This document shows positions 54,879 to 64,000 of a DNA stretch of 64,000 nucleotides, piece after piece. The position numbers were made by a program, and so were the translations under genes. The notes below the pieces were generated by a model that worked only from the letters and a program-made list of their open reading frames with translations, was not told the origin of the DNA and ran no database searches. This stretch comes from Leptolyngbya ohadii IS1 (GTDB lineage Bacteria; Cyanobacteriota; Cyanobacteriia; Elainellales; Elainellaceae), in assembly GCF_002215035.1 (NCBI RefSeq), contig NZ_NKFP01000006.1, positions 1,624,530 to 1,688,529 of the forward strand, written 5' to 3'. Within the stretch, counting starts at the first letter, position 1, and the number at the start of each line of letters is the position of its first letter.

Positions 54879-57800
54879 TGTGATTTCCTCGTGAGCTGTC
54901 GCGTTGAATCATTGCAGTAATTGTTCTGCTGCGGCTGCGTCGCTATGTAATTTTTTAGCCAATTGCACCCTCGATCTAAAAGTTCGTTCAATTGTTCAAC
55001 CCGCCATACTCTAACCATGCCGTCATCTCCGACGATCGCGAGCTGTCTGCTGTCTGAACTGAAGCTGGCACTCCGCACTGCGCCTGTAGACCCTTTGTAT
55101 TCTGCAAGCTGCTGCCCATTTAAGCTCCACAATTTCACCAGGCTATCGTCTCCCGTCGTAGCAATAATCTGTCCGTTTGGGCTAAAGCGAATTCCTCTGA
55201 CCCGCCCCCGATGGCTTTTGATTTGCAATCGCTGCTGTCCATCCAGGCTCCACAGTCTAGCAGTGCCGTCTTCCGATGCGGTTAGAACCTGCTTCCCGTC
55301 TGGACTAAACCGAATGTTGCTGACCGTTCCCTGGTGGCCTTTAAATTCTGCCCGTCGCATTCCAGAACGATCCCAGAGCTGAGCGACACTGTTCTCGCCC
55401 GAAACTGCAATTTGCTGCCCATCAGGGCTAAAGCTGAGGCTCCAGAGGTAGCTACCCTGAGTGATTTGCAGTTTAGCTAATGCCTGCCCGGATAGACTCC
55501 AGAGCCGCACCGTTCCATCACTGCCCGTCGTAGCAATCTGCTGTCCATCGGGACTAAAAATTGCCTGACCAAACCATTGGGTTTTGCCCGCCTGAATTTT
55601 CAGCAGCTGTTCTCCCTGGAGGTTCCACAGCCTTGCAGTGCCATCACTGCCCGCCGTCAAAATTTGCTGCCCGTTCGGGCTGAATCTGACGCTCCAGACG
55701 CGGGGAGCTTTTCCATTAAGGTCTGATTCATGTCCCCTGAAGATGGCTAGCTTCTGTCCTGTCGCAGTCCATAGCACCGCTGTTCCATCGTTACTTGCCG
55801 TCACAAGCTGAGAATTATCAGGGCTGAAATCGATCTGAGTAATGGATTGGCGATGGGCAGGAAACGTTGCCAGCGTGTGGTTCGACAGATTCCAAAACCG
55901 GATCGTTTGGTCTTTTCCAGCGGTGATTAGATGGTGTCCGTCCTGGCTAAAACTAGCGCTACTAACCCAGCCCGTATGCCCGCGCAGTTCAGCTAATTTT
56001 CGCCCCGTACTGCTCCAGATCCGCGTTATACCGATCGCATCCATCGAGACAATCTGTTGCCCGTCGGGACTAAACAAAGCATCTGATGCCCAGCCCACAT
56101 GCTCTTGCAAAATTGCTTTTTGCGTTCCAGACAGATCCCAGAGGCGTACCGTCCCATCCTCACCCGCCGTAATAATCGTTTTGCCGTCCGGTTTAAAGCC
56201 AACGCTGCGAATAAAGCCCTTATGCCCCTTGAACTGGGCAAGATTCTTGCCTGTCCAGTCCCACAGCTTTGCCGTTCCTGCCTCGCCTGCTGTCACGATT
56301 CGCTGTCCGTCAGGACTCACACTCATGCTGTAAATTGGGTCTGTATCTGCCCGGAATGCGGCAAGCTGATTTCCTTGGAGATCCCAAATCCGCACCATGC
56401 CATCCTGTCCGGCAGTCACCACCCGCTCTCCATCCTTACTAAACTCGACGCCAAACAGCGTTCCTCCAGAGGTCTTAAGGGTCGCGATCGTCTCCCCGGC
56501 AAGATTCCAGAGCCGTGCTGTTCCATCCTGGCTGGCGGTGGCAATTTTAGTTCCGTCCCGGCTGAAGGCAATGCCATAAACTGGGCTGCTATGTCCTTTT
56601 AGCTCAACAATGAGCTGTCCTGATGAATCCCACAGGCGCGCCACCCCGTCTTCCCCTGCACCAGCAAACGATCGCCCATCTGGACTGAACGTAATGTGGT
56701 TCACGGGCGCGGGAGACTTCAGGATCATTTGCTCCCGAATTTGATTCAGAATCGTCTGGAGCGCAAACACCGGACTGAGAGCAGGATAGTCTTTCAGCAA
56801 CGTTTTTTTCCCACCAAGCATCTGCTGAAGCTGTTGCCCATTCTCCAGTGTCATCATCAGAGATTCAACTTCGTCTCCGCCCTCAAACCGCTGCCAGGCA
56901 TCGAGTCCGGCTTGCTCCAGTCGGGTTGCTGCCAGAATCCGCTGCTGTTGCTGAAAGGCACGGTAAGCGACGATCGCCGTCAGCACCATCCCGATCGTAG
57001 AGATTGCTAAAAACCAGGAACCAATGCGAATGCGCCGCCTGGCTTTGACCTCTGCTGCCTTTAAAACCTGGTTGGCTTGGCGTTCCGCTTCAAGGGCAGT
57101 TCGCTCTGCTTCAAGGTTGATTTCGGCTTCGAGCTGATCCAGTCGCCTGGCTCGTCTTTCGGCTTCCAGTGCTTTTTCTGCCTCTCGTTTGTCAATTTCC
57201 TGGCTCGCCGTAAGGAACTGATAATCCCGATCGCTCAAACTCTTACTCGCAGCCCAAGCCAGTGCCTCCTGAAGAGCATTGCCACGCAGCAAACGAGACT
57301 CATCCTTTCCCTCAGAGGCAATCCAGGCATTAAAGGATTCGGTGTAAGGGCGAAGTTTAGCAAACTGGCGATCGACCCACTCCTGGTTAAAAATCAAGCG
57401 ATACAGTCGGTTGTACACCCGCAGCCGTTCGTTCCGTTTCACCACCAGACCCGAAAGGCGAAGTTCCACCTGCTCACTGCTGTCGCCTAACGGGATACCT
57501 TCTGGCAGTCCATCATCGGGGGATATGGGAGATTGCAGAATCCGCTGATATAAACCGAGCAGTCGCCCAACTCGCTGTTCATCCCACAGAATGCGATCGG
57601 CAATTGGCTTGAAATGGGGCGGGTCATCCTGAGTTTCCCAGTTGCGAATCACCTTGTCCTGAATGAGGCGATCGATCGCTTCCGCTTCCTGTCCGATGGG
57701 GATGGTAAGGTCAGTGGTGAGAATGAGACGGCAGAGTTTTTGGGTGAGGAAGGGTTGCCCCCCTGTCCAGTGAAAAATCGCCTGCAAAACGGCTTCCGGC

Positions 57801-58498
57801 TGGCTCGTTTTAGAAGCAAGTCCGTCTAGCAGATGCTGACTATGGGCAAGCTCCAGTCCTCCTAATTCAATCCCCTGCCCGATGTTGAATGGGGACTGCT
57901 GGCGATCCTGGATCAGGTCATTCGGTGTTGTAACCCCCACAAGGGCAAACGTGAGGCGACCGTAATCGGGGTTTATCGCTCGTTTGTCATAGCAGTTACG
58001 CAGGACGGCAAAGAAGCTGTCGGTCTCAAAGGTCAGACTGAAAACACTGTCGATCTCTTCCCAAAAAATGACAATCTTACCGTCGATCGATTTGAGCAAA
58101 ACCTCCTCGAAGAAGAGACTAAATCGCTGTACAGGGGAGAGCAGATGATGTTTTTCCCACCAATCCTCTAGATCGAAGCGATCGTACAGCTCAAAGCCGT
58201 TGCTGATTTGATTGAGAATGCCAAAGTACCACTGCTCGGAGGTCGTTTCCCTGTCTCCAATCTCCGTCAGGTCGATCACTGCACAGCAGAATTGCTCGGC
58301 TCTCAGTTGCTGGATTGCCCGAACCCGCAGGCTCGACTTCCCCATCTGGCGGCTGTTAAAGACGTAGCAGAAATCTCCTGCTTTCAGTTTTGTATACAGG
58401 TCTTCATCGGCTTGGCGGCGCACATAGCTCTGGGCATCAGCAGGTAAACTTCCTCCCACGTAGTAGGCATAGGCTGACGAAGAGGATGCGTTCATCAA
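54875..58498 (-). CDS. AAA-like NTPase with membrane helix and 14 WD40 repeats; variant Walker B
   Basis: 1,207 residues. The NTPase (about 10-375) has [15 protein letters not shown] and Walker [11 protein letters not shown]. Its Walker B is [11 protein letters not shown], where the other large paralogues have VDE or IDE, so the metal-binding Asp is replaced by Glu147 and the preceding residue by Trp. The sensor segment [18 protein letters not shown] also departs from the usual DITSIG. Activity may be reduced or altered. A charged coil and membrane helix (about 489-515, [21 protein letters not shown]) precede 14 WD40 repeats (from ~594) ending [16 protein letters not shown]. It overlaps the CHAT-NTPase gene upstream and the lipoprotein gene downstream by 4 bp each, so the three form one unit. 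Confidence 0.88.
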   Translation of the reverse strand: MMNASSSSAYAYYVGGSLPADAQSYVRRQADEDLYTKLKAGDFCYVFNSRQMGKSSLRVRAIQQLRAEQFCCAVIDLTEIGDRETTSEQWYFGILNQISNGFELYDRFDLEDWWEKHHLLSPVQRFSLFFEEVLLKSIDGKIVIFWEEIDSVFSLTFETDSFFAVLRNCYDKRAINPDYGRLTFALVGVTTPNDLIQDRQQSPFNIGQGIELGGLELAHSQHLLDGLASKTSQPEAVLQAIFHWTGGQPFLTQKLCRLILTTDLTIPIGQEAEAIDRLIQDKVIRNWETQDDPPHFKPIADRILWDEQRVGRLLGLYQRILQSPISPDDGLPEGIPLGDSSEQVELRLSGLVVKRNERLRVYNRLYRLIFNQEWVDRQFAKLRPYTESFNAWIASEGKDESRLLRGNALQEALAWAASKSLSDRDYQFLTASQEIDKREAEKALEAERRARRLDQLEAEINLEAERTALEAERQANQVLKAAEVKARRRIRIGSWFLAISTIGMVLTAIVAYRAFQQQQRILAATRLEQAGLDAWQRFEGGDEVESLMMTLENGQQLQQMLGGKKTLLKDYPALSPVFALQTILNQIREQMILKSPAPVNHITFSPDGRSFAGAGEDGVARLWDSSGQLIVELKGHSSPVYGIAFSRDGTKIATASQDGTARLWNLAGETIATLKTSGGTLFGVEFSKDGERVVTAGQDGMVRIWDLQGNQLAAFRADTDPIYSMSVSPDGQRIVTAGEAGTAKLWDWTGKNLAQFKGHKGFIRSVGFKPDGKTIITAGEDGTVRLWDLSGTQKAILQEHVGWASDALFSPDGQQIVSMDAIGITRIWSSTGRKLAELRGHTGWVSSASFSQDGHHLITAGKDQTIRFWNLSNHTLATFPAHRQSITQIDFSPDNSQLVTASNDGTAVLWTATGQKLAIFRGHESDLNGKAPRVWSVRFSPNGQQILTAGSDGTARLWNLQGEQLLKIQAGKTQWFGQAIFSPDGQQIATTGSDGTVRLWSLSGQALAKLQITQGSYLWSLSFSPDGQQIAVSGENSVAQLWDRSGMRRAEFKGHQGTVSNIRFSPDGKQVLTASEDGTARLWSLDGQQRLQIKSHRGRVRGIRFSPNGQIIATTGDDSLVKLWSLNGQQLAEYKGSTGAVRSASFSSDSRQLAIVGDDGMVRVWRVEQLNELLDRGCNWLKNYIATQPQQNNYCNDSTRQLTRKSQ

Positions 58499-60246
58499 CC
58501 AGCTCCTAGTCGATCGCGGAAATAAATCTTGTATAAGTTACACTGCGGTACAACATTGTTTCCAGAGAGTTCGACTAACCCCATACTGCGGAGCTTGAAG
58601 CCTACCGTTTGCTCTAACTGCACGGGTTCATCGGATGCCACCACCTTTCGCATCCCGTCAGCCAGGGTAGGATCATCTCGTAGATTATGCAGATGTCGGC
58701 TCAGGTGATCGCCATACAACCCCTCCTCTGTGTAGGCAACCTGCAAATACTCCGCCAGGGTCAAATTGCCCTTCACAATTTCGTAGAGTGCCTTTCGCAG
58801 CAGGTAGGGATGCCCATCTGCCACACCCATCAGCTGATCCACCTGTTCGGATGACCAGTTCAAACCGTGTAGTTTGACCAGTTCTGCAACCTGCGCTCGA
58901 TCGAGTTCGGGTAAGTCGATCGGCAAGCCAACGTTGAAGGGCGACTGGTTAATGTTGAGCGGAATGTACACCTCTTTGGAGTGGGCAATCACAAGCCGCA
59001 GCTTTTTCCAGGTTTCCTGGTTTTTGCCCTGCTCATGCCAGACGCGCAGCAGACTAAAGAAGCCATCGGCAATTTCAAGATGCTGAAACACCTGATCCAC
59101 TTCGTCTAGCCCCAGAGTCAGCGGATTTGTCATTTCTTTCAGTAGATAGCGCTGAAAGTAGTTGGTACATCTAACTTTGGTACTCAGCATCGGCTTCCAG
59201 TGATCCGCCAGCTTGTCTTCCAATTCCAGTTCATTCGTTACTGTCCGACAAAACCATTGCAGAAATGTATCCAGGTCAGTCAGGCTGTCACTATCGACCA
59301 ACTGAAAGTTAATGTAGGCAGTTCGATGTCCGTTCTCCCTGGCGTGCTGCAATACACGCTGCTGCAATGACGTTTTCCCCATTTGCCGGGGGGCTTTGAT
59401 GCGAATGAGCGCACCCGGTCTCAGAATTGTTTCGTAGCACTCCTGCTCAATCGGAGGACGATCGATATACAAAGGAGAATCGATACTCACCGAGCCTTCC
59501 GGAACGTCCAGAATCAGATTGCTGGAGGGCTTGCTGGAGGGAGGACTGGACGGAGGACTAGACAGCGACGGATCAGGGGTAAAATCACGCTTTGTCTCAT
59601 CAGGAACAGGCTGTGGCTCTTCCTCTTTGGCGATCGCTAAATCAACGGGCGGCTGATCCTGTTGACGCTTCAGGACGGGAACCGGGCTATCGGAAAAGCC
59701 ATCTACTAAAATGCTGCTGCATCCCCATTCATAGGCAGACTCATAGGATTGACCTGACCCCAGCGCATTGTAAAAGCCGAAGGAAAACGCTCTGGCAGCG
59801 CCATCCCCCACTTTCTGGCTGGTGCCCACCACATAGGGAATATGTTGAGCGATCGCATTTGCCTGAACCTCGGAATAGCAGGTGTTCAGCACAACACATT
59901 CGACAAACTCATCCGCCAATCGAAACACGGAGGCTAACGCCGCCCCACTGACGAGTTTGACTTGTCCGCTGGCATCCTCAAACACCAGTCCTGTTTGATC
60001 CTCTGCTCCATGCCCAGCAAAATGAACAATTTGCGGTTTGTATCGCAGTATCGCCGCCTGAATATCCCTGGTCTTCGCGGCAAGGACAATCTTTAGCTCA
60101 AATTTATCCCGCCTTTCTGCCTTTTTGAGTTCCTCCTCAATCTCACTCACTTCCTGTTGCAAATCCAATTCAACGGAGTTAGCGGGATTGGAACCTAAAA
60201 ACAAGATGGTCTTCTTCTTAGAGGGGGGCTTCTTAGATAAAGTCAT
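58495..60246 (-). CDS. CHAT peptidase fused to an AAA-like NTPase
   Basis: 583 residues. The CHAT domain (about 12-195) has His79 ([12 protein letters not shown]) and Cys123 (LNTCYSEVQ). A Pro/Ser linker ([13 protein letters not shown]) leads to an AAA-like NTPase (about 255-580): Walker [13 protein letters not shown] (Lys291) and Walker [12 protein letters not shown], with [20 protein letters not shown] and [13 protein letters not shown]. This NTPase is shorter than in the WD40 giants and ends in a winged-helix-like tail. The protein joins switch and protease in one chain, so NTP-driven control of the peptidase is likely. Its stop overlaps the next NTPase-WD40 start by 4 bp, and a parallel pair occurs at 62016-64000. 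Confidence 0.9.
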   Translation of the reverse strand: MTLSKKPPSKKKTILFLGSNPANSVELDLQQEVSEIEEELKKAERRDKFELKIVLAAKTRDIQAAILRYKPQIVHFAGHGAEDQTGLVFEDASGQVKLVSGAALASVFRLADEFVECVVLNTCYSEVQANAIAQHIPYVVGTSQKVGDGAARAFSFGFYNALGSGQSYESAYEWGCSSILVDGFSDSPVPVLKRQQDQPPVDLAIAKEEEPQPVPDETKRDFTPDPSLSSPPSSPPSSKPSSNLILDVPEGSVSIDSPLYIDRPPIEQECYETILRPGALIRIKAPRQMGKTSLQQRVLQHARENGHRTAYINFQLVDSDSLTDLDTFLQWFCRTVTNELELEDKLADHWKPMLSTKVRCTNYFQRYLLKEMTNPLTLGLDEVDQVFQHLEIADGFFSLLRVWHEQGKNQETWKKLRLVIAHSKEVYIPLNINQSPFNVGLPIDLPELDRAQVAELVKLHGLNWSSEQVDQLMGVADGHPYLLRKALYEIVKGNLTLAEYLQVAYTEEGLYGDHLSRHLHNLRDDPTLADGMRKVVASDEPVQLEQTVGFKLRSMGLVELSGNNVVPQCNLYKIYFRDRLGAG

Positions 60247-60652
60247 AGTTGCTAATAAGTTCTACAGGGATACACGATAGATACTCAAATAGATTGCCGG
60301 TTTCCAGTAAAACAGCCAGCAATACAAATCTATTAGAATTGTTATCCTTACTTCATGCCGTTGGACTCAGCGTAACCGTTGGTAGAACTAAACGACTAGG
60401 AAAACTAAACGACTAGTAGAACCAAACGATTAGGAGAACCAAACTGGCTGGAAGGGATAGCATGGTTCACCGACTGATATTCTGAATAGTTCGCCAATTT
60501 TACCGTTAATCCAGGGAAAGCCTGGCTTTTTTAAGAAATATTCCAGCTGAAGCAGCCAACCTGCAAGGAATAAGGCACGGATGCTTTTTAGGACGGTATC
60601 CTCGCAGAAAAATCTCGCAGAAGAACTCACACAAAAGTATAAATTACGACTG
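60247..60652. other. Intergenic region with a tandem array, no gene
   Basis: About 400 bp between the CHAT gene at 60653 and the CHAT-NTPase start. Apart from the 17-bp array no feature is evident, and a 66-codon frame here has no recognisable motif. Confidence 0.55.
60385..60452. repeat. Tandem 17-bp repeat, four copies
   Basis: GAACTAAACGACTAGGA, AAACTAAACGACTAGTA, GAACCAAACGATTAGGA and GAACCAAACTGGCTGGA are contiguous upstream of the CHAT-NTPase gene. It has the same unit length and copy number as the array at 54521 but a different sequence. Confidence 0.85.
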
Positions 60653-61282
60653 TCAGGCGCTCTTCTTCTTCAGGATAGGAATCAGATGATCCGGCAAAAC
60701 GGTAGGAATAGCCCCTTCCACCGGGCTAACTAACACCAGTTTTCGTTCTATTCCGTCACGGGAAAACATCGCCTGGATTTCCTGTTTTCCTTGCTCGAAT
60801 GCTCCCTCAACGGATAAACCCTCTCCCAACCCTGTATAAAATCCCGCAGAGAAGGCGATCGCCGCATCGTCTCGGATTGCCTGCCTCATGCCAATCACAT
60901 AGGAGATGTGCTGAACGATCGCATTTGCCTGAGCTTCTGCGTAACAGGCATTCAGAACAACGCACTCCACGCGATCGGCACAGAGCTTAAACAGACGAGA
61001 CAGCGCTTCTGAACTGACCAGCTTCATTTGTCCTTTTTGATCCTGAAAGACTAACCCTGCTTCGCCTTCCCCATGTCCCGAAAAATGAACAATCTGCGGC
61101 TTGACCTCCAGGATCGCTTCCTGCACATTCCGGGGCTGCACTGCCCAGCGTTGCTCCAGCTTAAACCGATTGCGATAGCGTGATCCCTGGAGTCGTTCCT
61201 GAATTTCCCGCACTTCGCGATCGAGCCGGAGTCGAGCAGCATCCTGGGGATTGGCAGCGAGGATGAGAATCGTTTTTTTCAT
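60653..61282 (-). CDS. Stand-alone CHAT-domain peptidase
   Basis: 209 residues from ATG 61282, where the family start MKKTILILAANPQDAARL lies; the open frame runs upstream to 61375 without family-like sequence. The catalytic pair is His70 (HFSGHGEGEAG) and Cys113 (LNACYAEAQ). There is almost no extra sequence beyond the CHAT fold (tail VLPDHLIPILKKKSA), so it would need a separate partner. The CHAT-NTPase gene is 407 bp downstream on the same strand. It may be a free protease subunit of the neighbouring NTPases (inference). Confidence 0.88.
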   Translation of the reverse strand: MKKTILILAANPQDAARLRLDREVREIQERLQGSRYRNRFKLEQRWAVQPRNVQEAILEVKPQIVHFSGHGEGEAGLVFQDQKGQMKLVSSEALSRLFKLCADRVECVVLNACYAEAQANAIVQHISYVIGMRQAIRDDAAIAFSAGFYTGLGEGLSVEGAFEQGKQEIQAMFSRDGIERKLVLVSPVEGAIPTVLPDHLIPILKKKSA

Positions 61283-62015
61283 GGCATAACGCTGGAAATG
61301 GGCAGGGTAAAGGTCAACATGGGGTTTGCGATCGTCCTGAACTTGTTTTCGGTCAGTTGCCCAACGCAGGCGCAAGCTGTACTGGATTGTAGACCGTTCA
61401 AGGGGCGAGTGCTGTCGCAGCCTTAGAAGTTGCAGAAGCGCCTAGCTTCTATCAAGAATTTTCTATCAGGAATTTTCCATCAGGAATTATTGCAAGCATC
61501 CCTCGATCGCCTATTCGACTTTATAGAATGCATTCTATTCCATTGCCAGAGTAATAATAGGCACAGGAATATAGAAATTTACCTACGCAGAAGCACAGCC
61601 TTTTACCGTATTTTTTGGCTTTCATGAGTTTCGCAAAGACTATCTCTAAACATCTGAAAATGTCAGACGGATGGACTCTTTAAGGAGTGTGCAGCCATAC
61701 AGGATTCGGCAATGTTCGTTTCGACCCAGCCCAACAATTGATACCCAGAGCTGCTGCCACTAGGGCGTTTCAACTTCTAGAACTCAGAACAAGGTAGAAC
61801 AATTCAGATTTGAACTCAGGCATCCTTTCTGTTCAATAAGCGGGAAAGAAGAACTGCGATCGTCCGATTAAAAAGTCGTCGGCTAAAAATTCCGAATACC
61901 CGTATTTTTGCAGTAATTCTTAAATTTTGACCCTGCTTTCTAGGATTTTTACCTTTTTTCAGTAAATTAATGCCTGAGCCATGTTGTTGATATCAGGTAA
62001 GCCCCCTACCTTATC
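61283..62015. other. Divergent intergenic region between two CHAT genes
   Basis: About 730 bp that should carry the promoters of the minus-strand CHAT gene and the plus-strand CHAT-NTPase gene. One 14-bp tandem array is present; otherwise no gene or clear promoter box was found. Confidence 0.55.
61447..61488. repeat. Tandem 14-bp repeat, three copies
   Basis: TTCTATCAAGAATT, TTCTATCAGGAATT and TTCCATCAGGAATT are contiguous upstream of the stand-alone CHAT gene. Confidence 0.8.
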
Positions 62016-63740
62016 ATGAAAAACATTCTCTTTTTAGCCGCCAATCCTAAGGGAACGTCACCCTTACGACTGGATCAGGAATTTCGCGAAATTGGTGAAG
62101 AACTGAGACGCGCCCATCAGGATCATCAATTTCATCTGGATCAACGCCTGGCTGTCCGTCCGAGGGATATTCAGCAAGCCATGCTGGATATTAATCCTCA
62201 AATCGTTCACTTCTCTGGTCATGGACAGGGTACTAAGCTGGTCTTTCCTCCTCAGGAAACGTCCTACCGCTCTTCTGCAACCCTGGAAAGAAAGGCTACT
62301 CCCGTTTCGGAATCCCTGGAACCCGTTGATGAACCAGAACCTGTTGATGAAGAAGGACTGGTATTTGAAGATGATCAGGGACAGGCAAAGCTGGTGAGCG
62401 GCGCAGCCCTGGCAGGGTTATTCGAGCTATTTACAGACGAAGTGGAGTGCGTCCTCCTGAACGGCTGTTACTCGGCAACTCAGGCGATGGTGATTTCTCA
62501 GCATGTTCCTTATGTGATTGGAATGAGCGATGCCATCAGTGATAAAGCGGCGATCGAGTTTGCCATCGGTTTCTACAAAGCGCTGGGAGCGGGTCGCGGA
62601 ATTGAGTTTGCCTATCGGATGGGCTGCAATGCCATCCAGATGCACGGAATTCCTGAACATCTCACCCCCGTTTTAATTTCCAAATCCAACGCATCTCCCG
62701 CCCCCCGCCTGCCGCAAACCAAACTCTCGTCTCCTCCCGAATTTCCATCGGGTCCCGTTGGTTTAGAATCCCAGTTTTATATCGAGCGATTGCCAAACGA
62801 GACTCGTCATTACCGCTCCATCCGGAATCCAGGCTGTCTACTGCGAATTATGGCTCCTGATCTGATGGGCAAAACCTCTTTGATGGCAAGAATTTTACAT
62901 TCTGCGACTGAACAGAATTACCACACCATCTACCTCAACCTGCGGGATGCGGAACAAAGAGTTTTAGTGGATTTGAATAGCTTCCTGTACTGGCTGATTG
63001 AGCGGATTATTGCTGAATTGGGTCTAAAGAATCAGCTCAATGAACATTGGGACGATAAAACGATGGGCTGTATCTCAAACTGCACTCACTACTTTGAAAA
63101 ATTCATTCTCAGGAAGCTAGAGCAGCCGATCGTCCTGGGCGTGGATGAAGTCGATCGCATCTTCCCCTATTCCGACATTGCCACCGATTTTTTTGGCATG
63201 TTACGCAACTGGTTTGAAAAGGGAAGAACTCAAGCGGACTGGAAAGCGCTGAGGTTAGTTCTAGCCTATTCCACCGAAGACTACAGCCAGTTTCGCATCA
63301 ATCAGTCTCCCTTTAATGTGGGAGAACCGCTGCGCCTCCGAGAGCTAACCCGGCAACAGGTGCAGGAACTTGGCAACCGCTATGGCTTGAGCTGGGCTGA
63401 TCAACAAATCGACAGCCTGATGGCAATGGTAGGAGGTCATCCTTACCTGGTGCGCTTAGCCATGTACTACATCAGCGATCAGGAGGTCACGCTGGAGCAG
63501 CTTTTGCAGGAAGCCCCCACGGAGGACGGAATTTACAGCGATCATTTACACCGCTACTGGAAAACGCTATCCAGTAACGCTCAACTCGCAGAAACCATTC
63601 AGATCGTCATGAGTGCTAAAGAGCCAGTCGCAGTAGAGCGATCGCTCGGCTACCAGCTCCGCAGCATGGGATTAGTGCAGTACGAAGGGAACAGTATTCG
63701 ACCGAGCTGTAGTTTGTATCGCCTTTATTTCCGTAAATAG
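62016..63740 (+). CDS. CHAT peptidase fused to an AAA-like NTPase, with an insertion by the active site
   Basis: 574 residues. The CHAT domain has His69 (HFSGHGQG) and Cys151 (LNGCYSATQ). Compared with its relatives, ~40 extra residues (about 73-112, ending [11 protein letters not shown]) are inserted right after the catalytic His loop, before the normal [10 protein letters not shown]. The AAA-like NTPase (about 255-570) has Walker [14 protein letters not shown], losing the usual Arg-Gln of RQMGK, and Walker [12 protein letters not shown], followed by [20 protein letters not shown]. It closely resembles the protein at 58495 and likewise precedes an NTPase gene, here after 29 bp. No ribosome site is obvious before ATG 62016, although the start is fixed by [14 protein letters not shown]. 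Confidence 0.9.
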   Translation: MKNILFLAANPKGTSPLRLDQEFREIGEELRRAHQDHQFHLDQRLAVRPRDIQQAMLDINPQIVHFSGHGQGTKLVFPPQETSYRSSATLERKATPVSESLEPVDEPEPVDEEGLVFEDDQGQAKLVSGAALAGLFELFTDEVECVLLNGCYSATQAMVISQHVPYVIGMSDAISDKAAIEFAIGFYKALGAGRGIEFAYRMGCNAIQMHGIPEHLTPVLISKSNASPAPRLPQTKLSSPPEFPSGPVGLESQFYIERLPNETRHYRSIRNPGCLLRIMAPDLMGKTSLMARILHSATEQNYHTIYLNLRDAEQRVLVDLNSFLYWLIERIIAELGLKNQLNEHWDDKTMGCISNCTHYFEKFILRKLEQPIVLGVDEVDRIFPYSDIATDFFGMLRNWFEKGRTQADWKALRLVLAYSTEDYSQFRINQSPFNVGEPLRLRELTRQQVQELGNRYGLSWADQQIDSLMAMVGGHPYLVRLAMYYISDQEVTLEQLLQEAPTEDGIYSDHLHRYWKTLSSNAQLAETIQIVMSAKEPVAVERSLGYQLRSMGLVQYEGNSIRPSCSLYRLYFRK

Positions 63741-63769
63741 CCCCCTTAGCCAATTATCAGGAGAAATCC

Positions 63770-64000
63770 ATGACAATGAACCCCCCACGGTCTACTTATC
63801 ACTATGAAATTGGCGGTAGTCTATCTAGCGATGCTCCCACCTACGTGGTGCGGCAAGCCGATGAAGATCTCTATGAAACCCTGAAGGCGGGTAAGTTCTG
63901 CTACGTCCTGAATTCGCGTCAGATGGGTAAGTCCAGCTTGCGGGTGCGAACCATGCAGCGGTTAAAGGAAGAGGGCATTGCCTGTGCTGAAGTAGATTTA
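63770..64000 (+). CDS. AAA-like NTPase, N-terminal part (runs off the window)
   Basis: The first 77 residues of another AAA-like family protein: [20 protein letters not shown], then [20 protein letters not shown] (Walker A) and the start of the CAEVDL strand. A good ribosome site (CAGGAGAAATCC) precedes ATG 63770, 29 bp after the CHAT-NTPase stop. By analogy with the 58495/54875 pair it probably continues into a membrane helix and WD40 repeats outside the window. Confidence 0.88.
   Translation, partial: MTMNPPRSTYHYEIGGSLSSDAPTYVVRQADEDLYETLKAGKFCYVLNSRQMGKSSLRVRTMQRLKEEGIACAEVDL

Noticed and set aside
60430-60630. 66-codon minus-strand frame between two CHAT genes
   Set aside because: Overlaps the tandem array and has no recognisable features.

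Overview
The window looks like chromosomal DNA from a filamentous cyanobacterium. It is rich in GCGATCGC-type (HIP1) sites. Many families are typical of that group: orthocaspase-like C14 peptidases, CHAT proteases, NTPases with the AAA-like (PF14516-type) domain fused to long WD40 arrays, pentapeptide-repeat proteins, an RRM RNA-binding protein beside rpsU, DUF1400-like segments and small palindromic MITE-like repeats. No tRNA, rRNA, CRISPR array or intact insertion sequence was seen.

Layout. 0-8.4 kb: a four-gene co-directional run with a C14 caspase-like peptidase, a 1,200-residue protein carrying three caspase-like folds (one apparently intact, two lacking opposite halves of the dyad), a 253-residue protein of unknown family that I suspect is gasdermin-like, and a CHAT peptidase fused to a seven-repeat WD40 domain. 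8.4-34 kb: mostly housekeeping and accessory genes. These are a GH13 amylase, a CPA1 Na+/H+ antiporter and an RND efflux pump whose shared boundary is a 251-bp mosaic of copied segments, the pump's membrane fusion protein, a C45-type Ntn hydrolase, a frameshifted K+ channel, a decayed IS5-type transposase, three pentapeptide proteins around rbp-rpsU, a B12/radical-SAM protein, an SDR/methyltransferase pair, and a tight four-gene operon (isoaspartyl peptidase, ATP-grasp ligase, membrane protein, erythromycin-esterase-like). 34-64 kb: an island of NTPase-WD40 giants and CHAT proteins, interrupted by a phosphodiester glycosidase and a truncated VMAP/MoxR-type conflict locus.

How the genes may work together (inference). 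The two ends look like regulated proteolysis or cell-death systems. WD40 propellers would sense or scaffold, the AAA-like NTPase would act as a switch (five of the large proteins have a predicted membrane segment between NTPase and WD40), and CHAT or caspase-like domains would be the output proteases. In the first operon the unknown 253-residue protein would be the natural protease target. The CHAT-NTPase followed by NTPase-WD40 pair occurs twice, divergently, near 58-64 kb, which marks it as a reusable module.

Signs of plasticity are frequent: short tandem arrays of 12-19 bp between genes, MITE-like elements, near-identical WD40 units, truncated genes fused at a recombination joint, and in-frame stop codons after an NTPase-WD40 gene. 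All assignments come from reading the sequence and translations; no database search was run.
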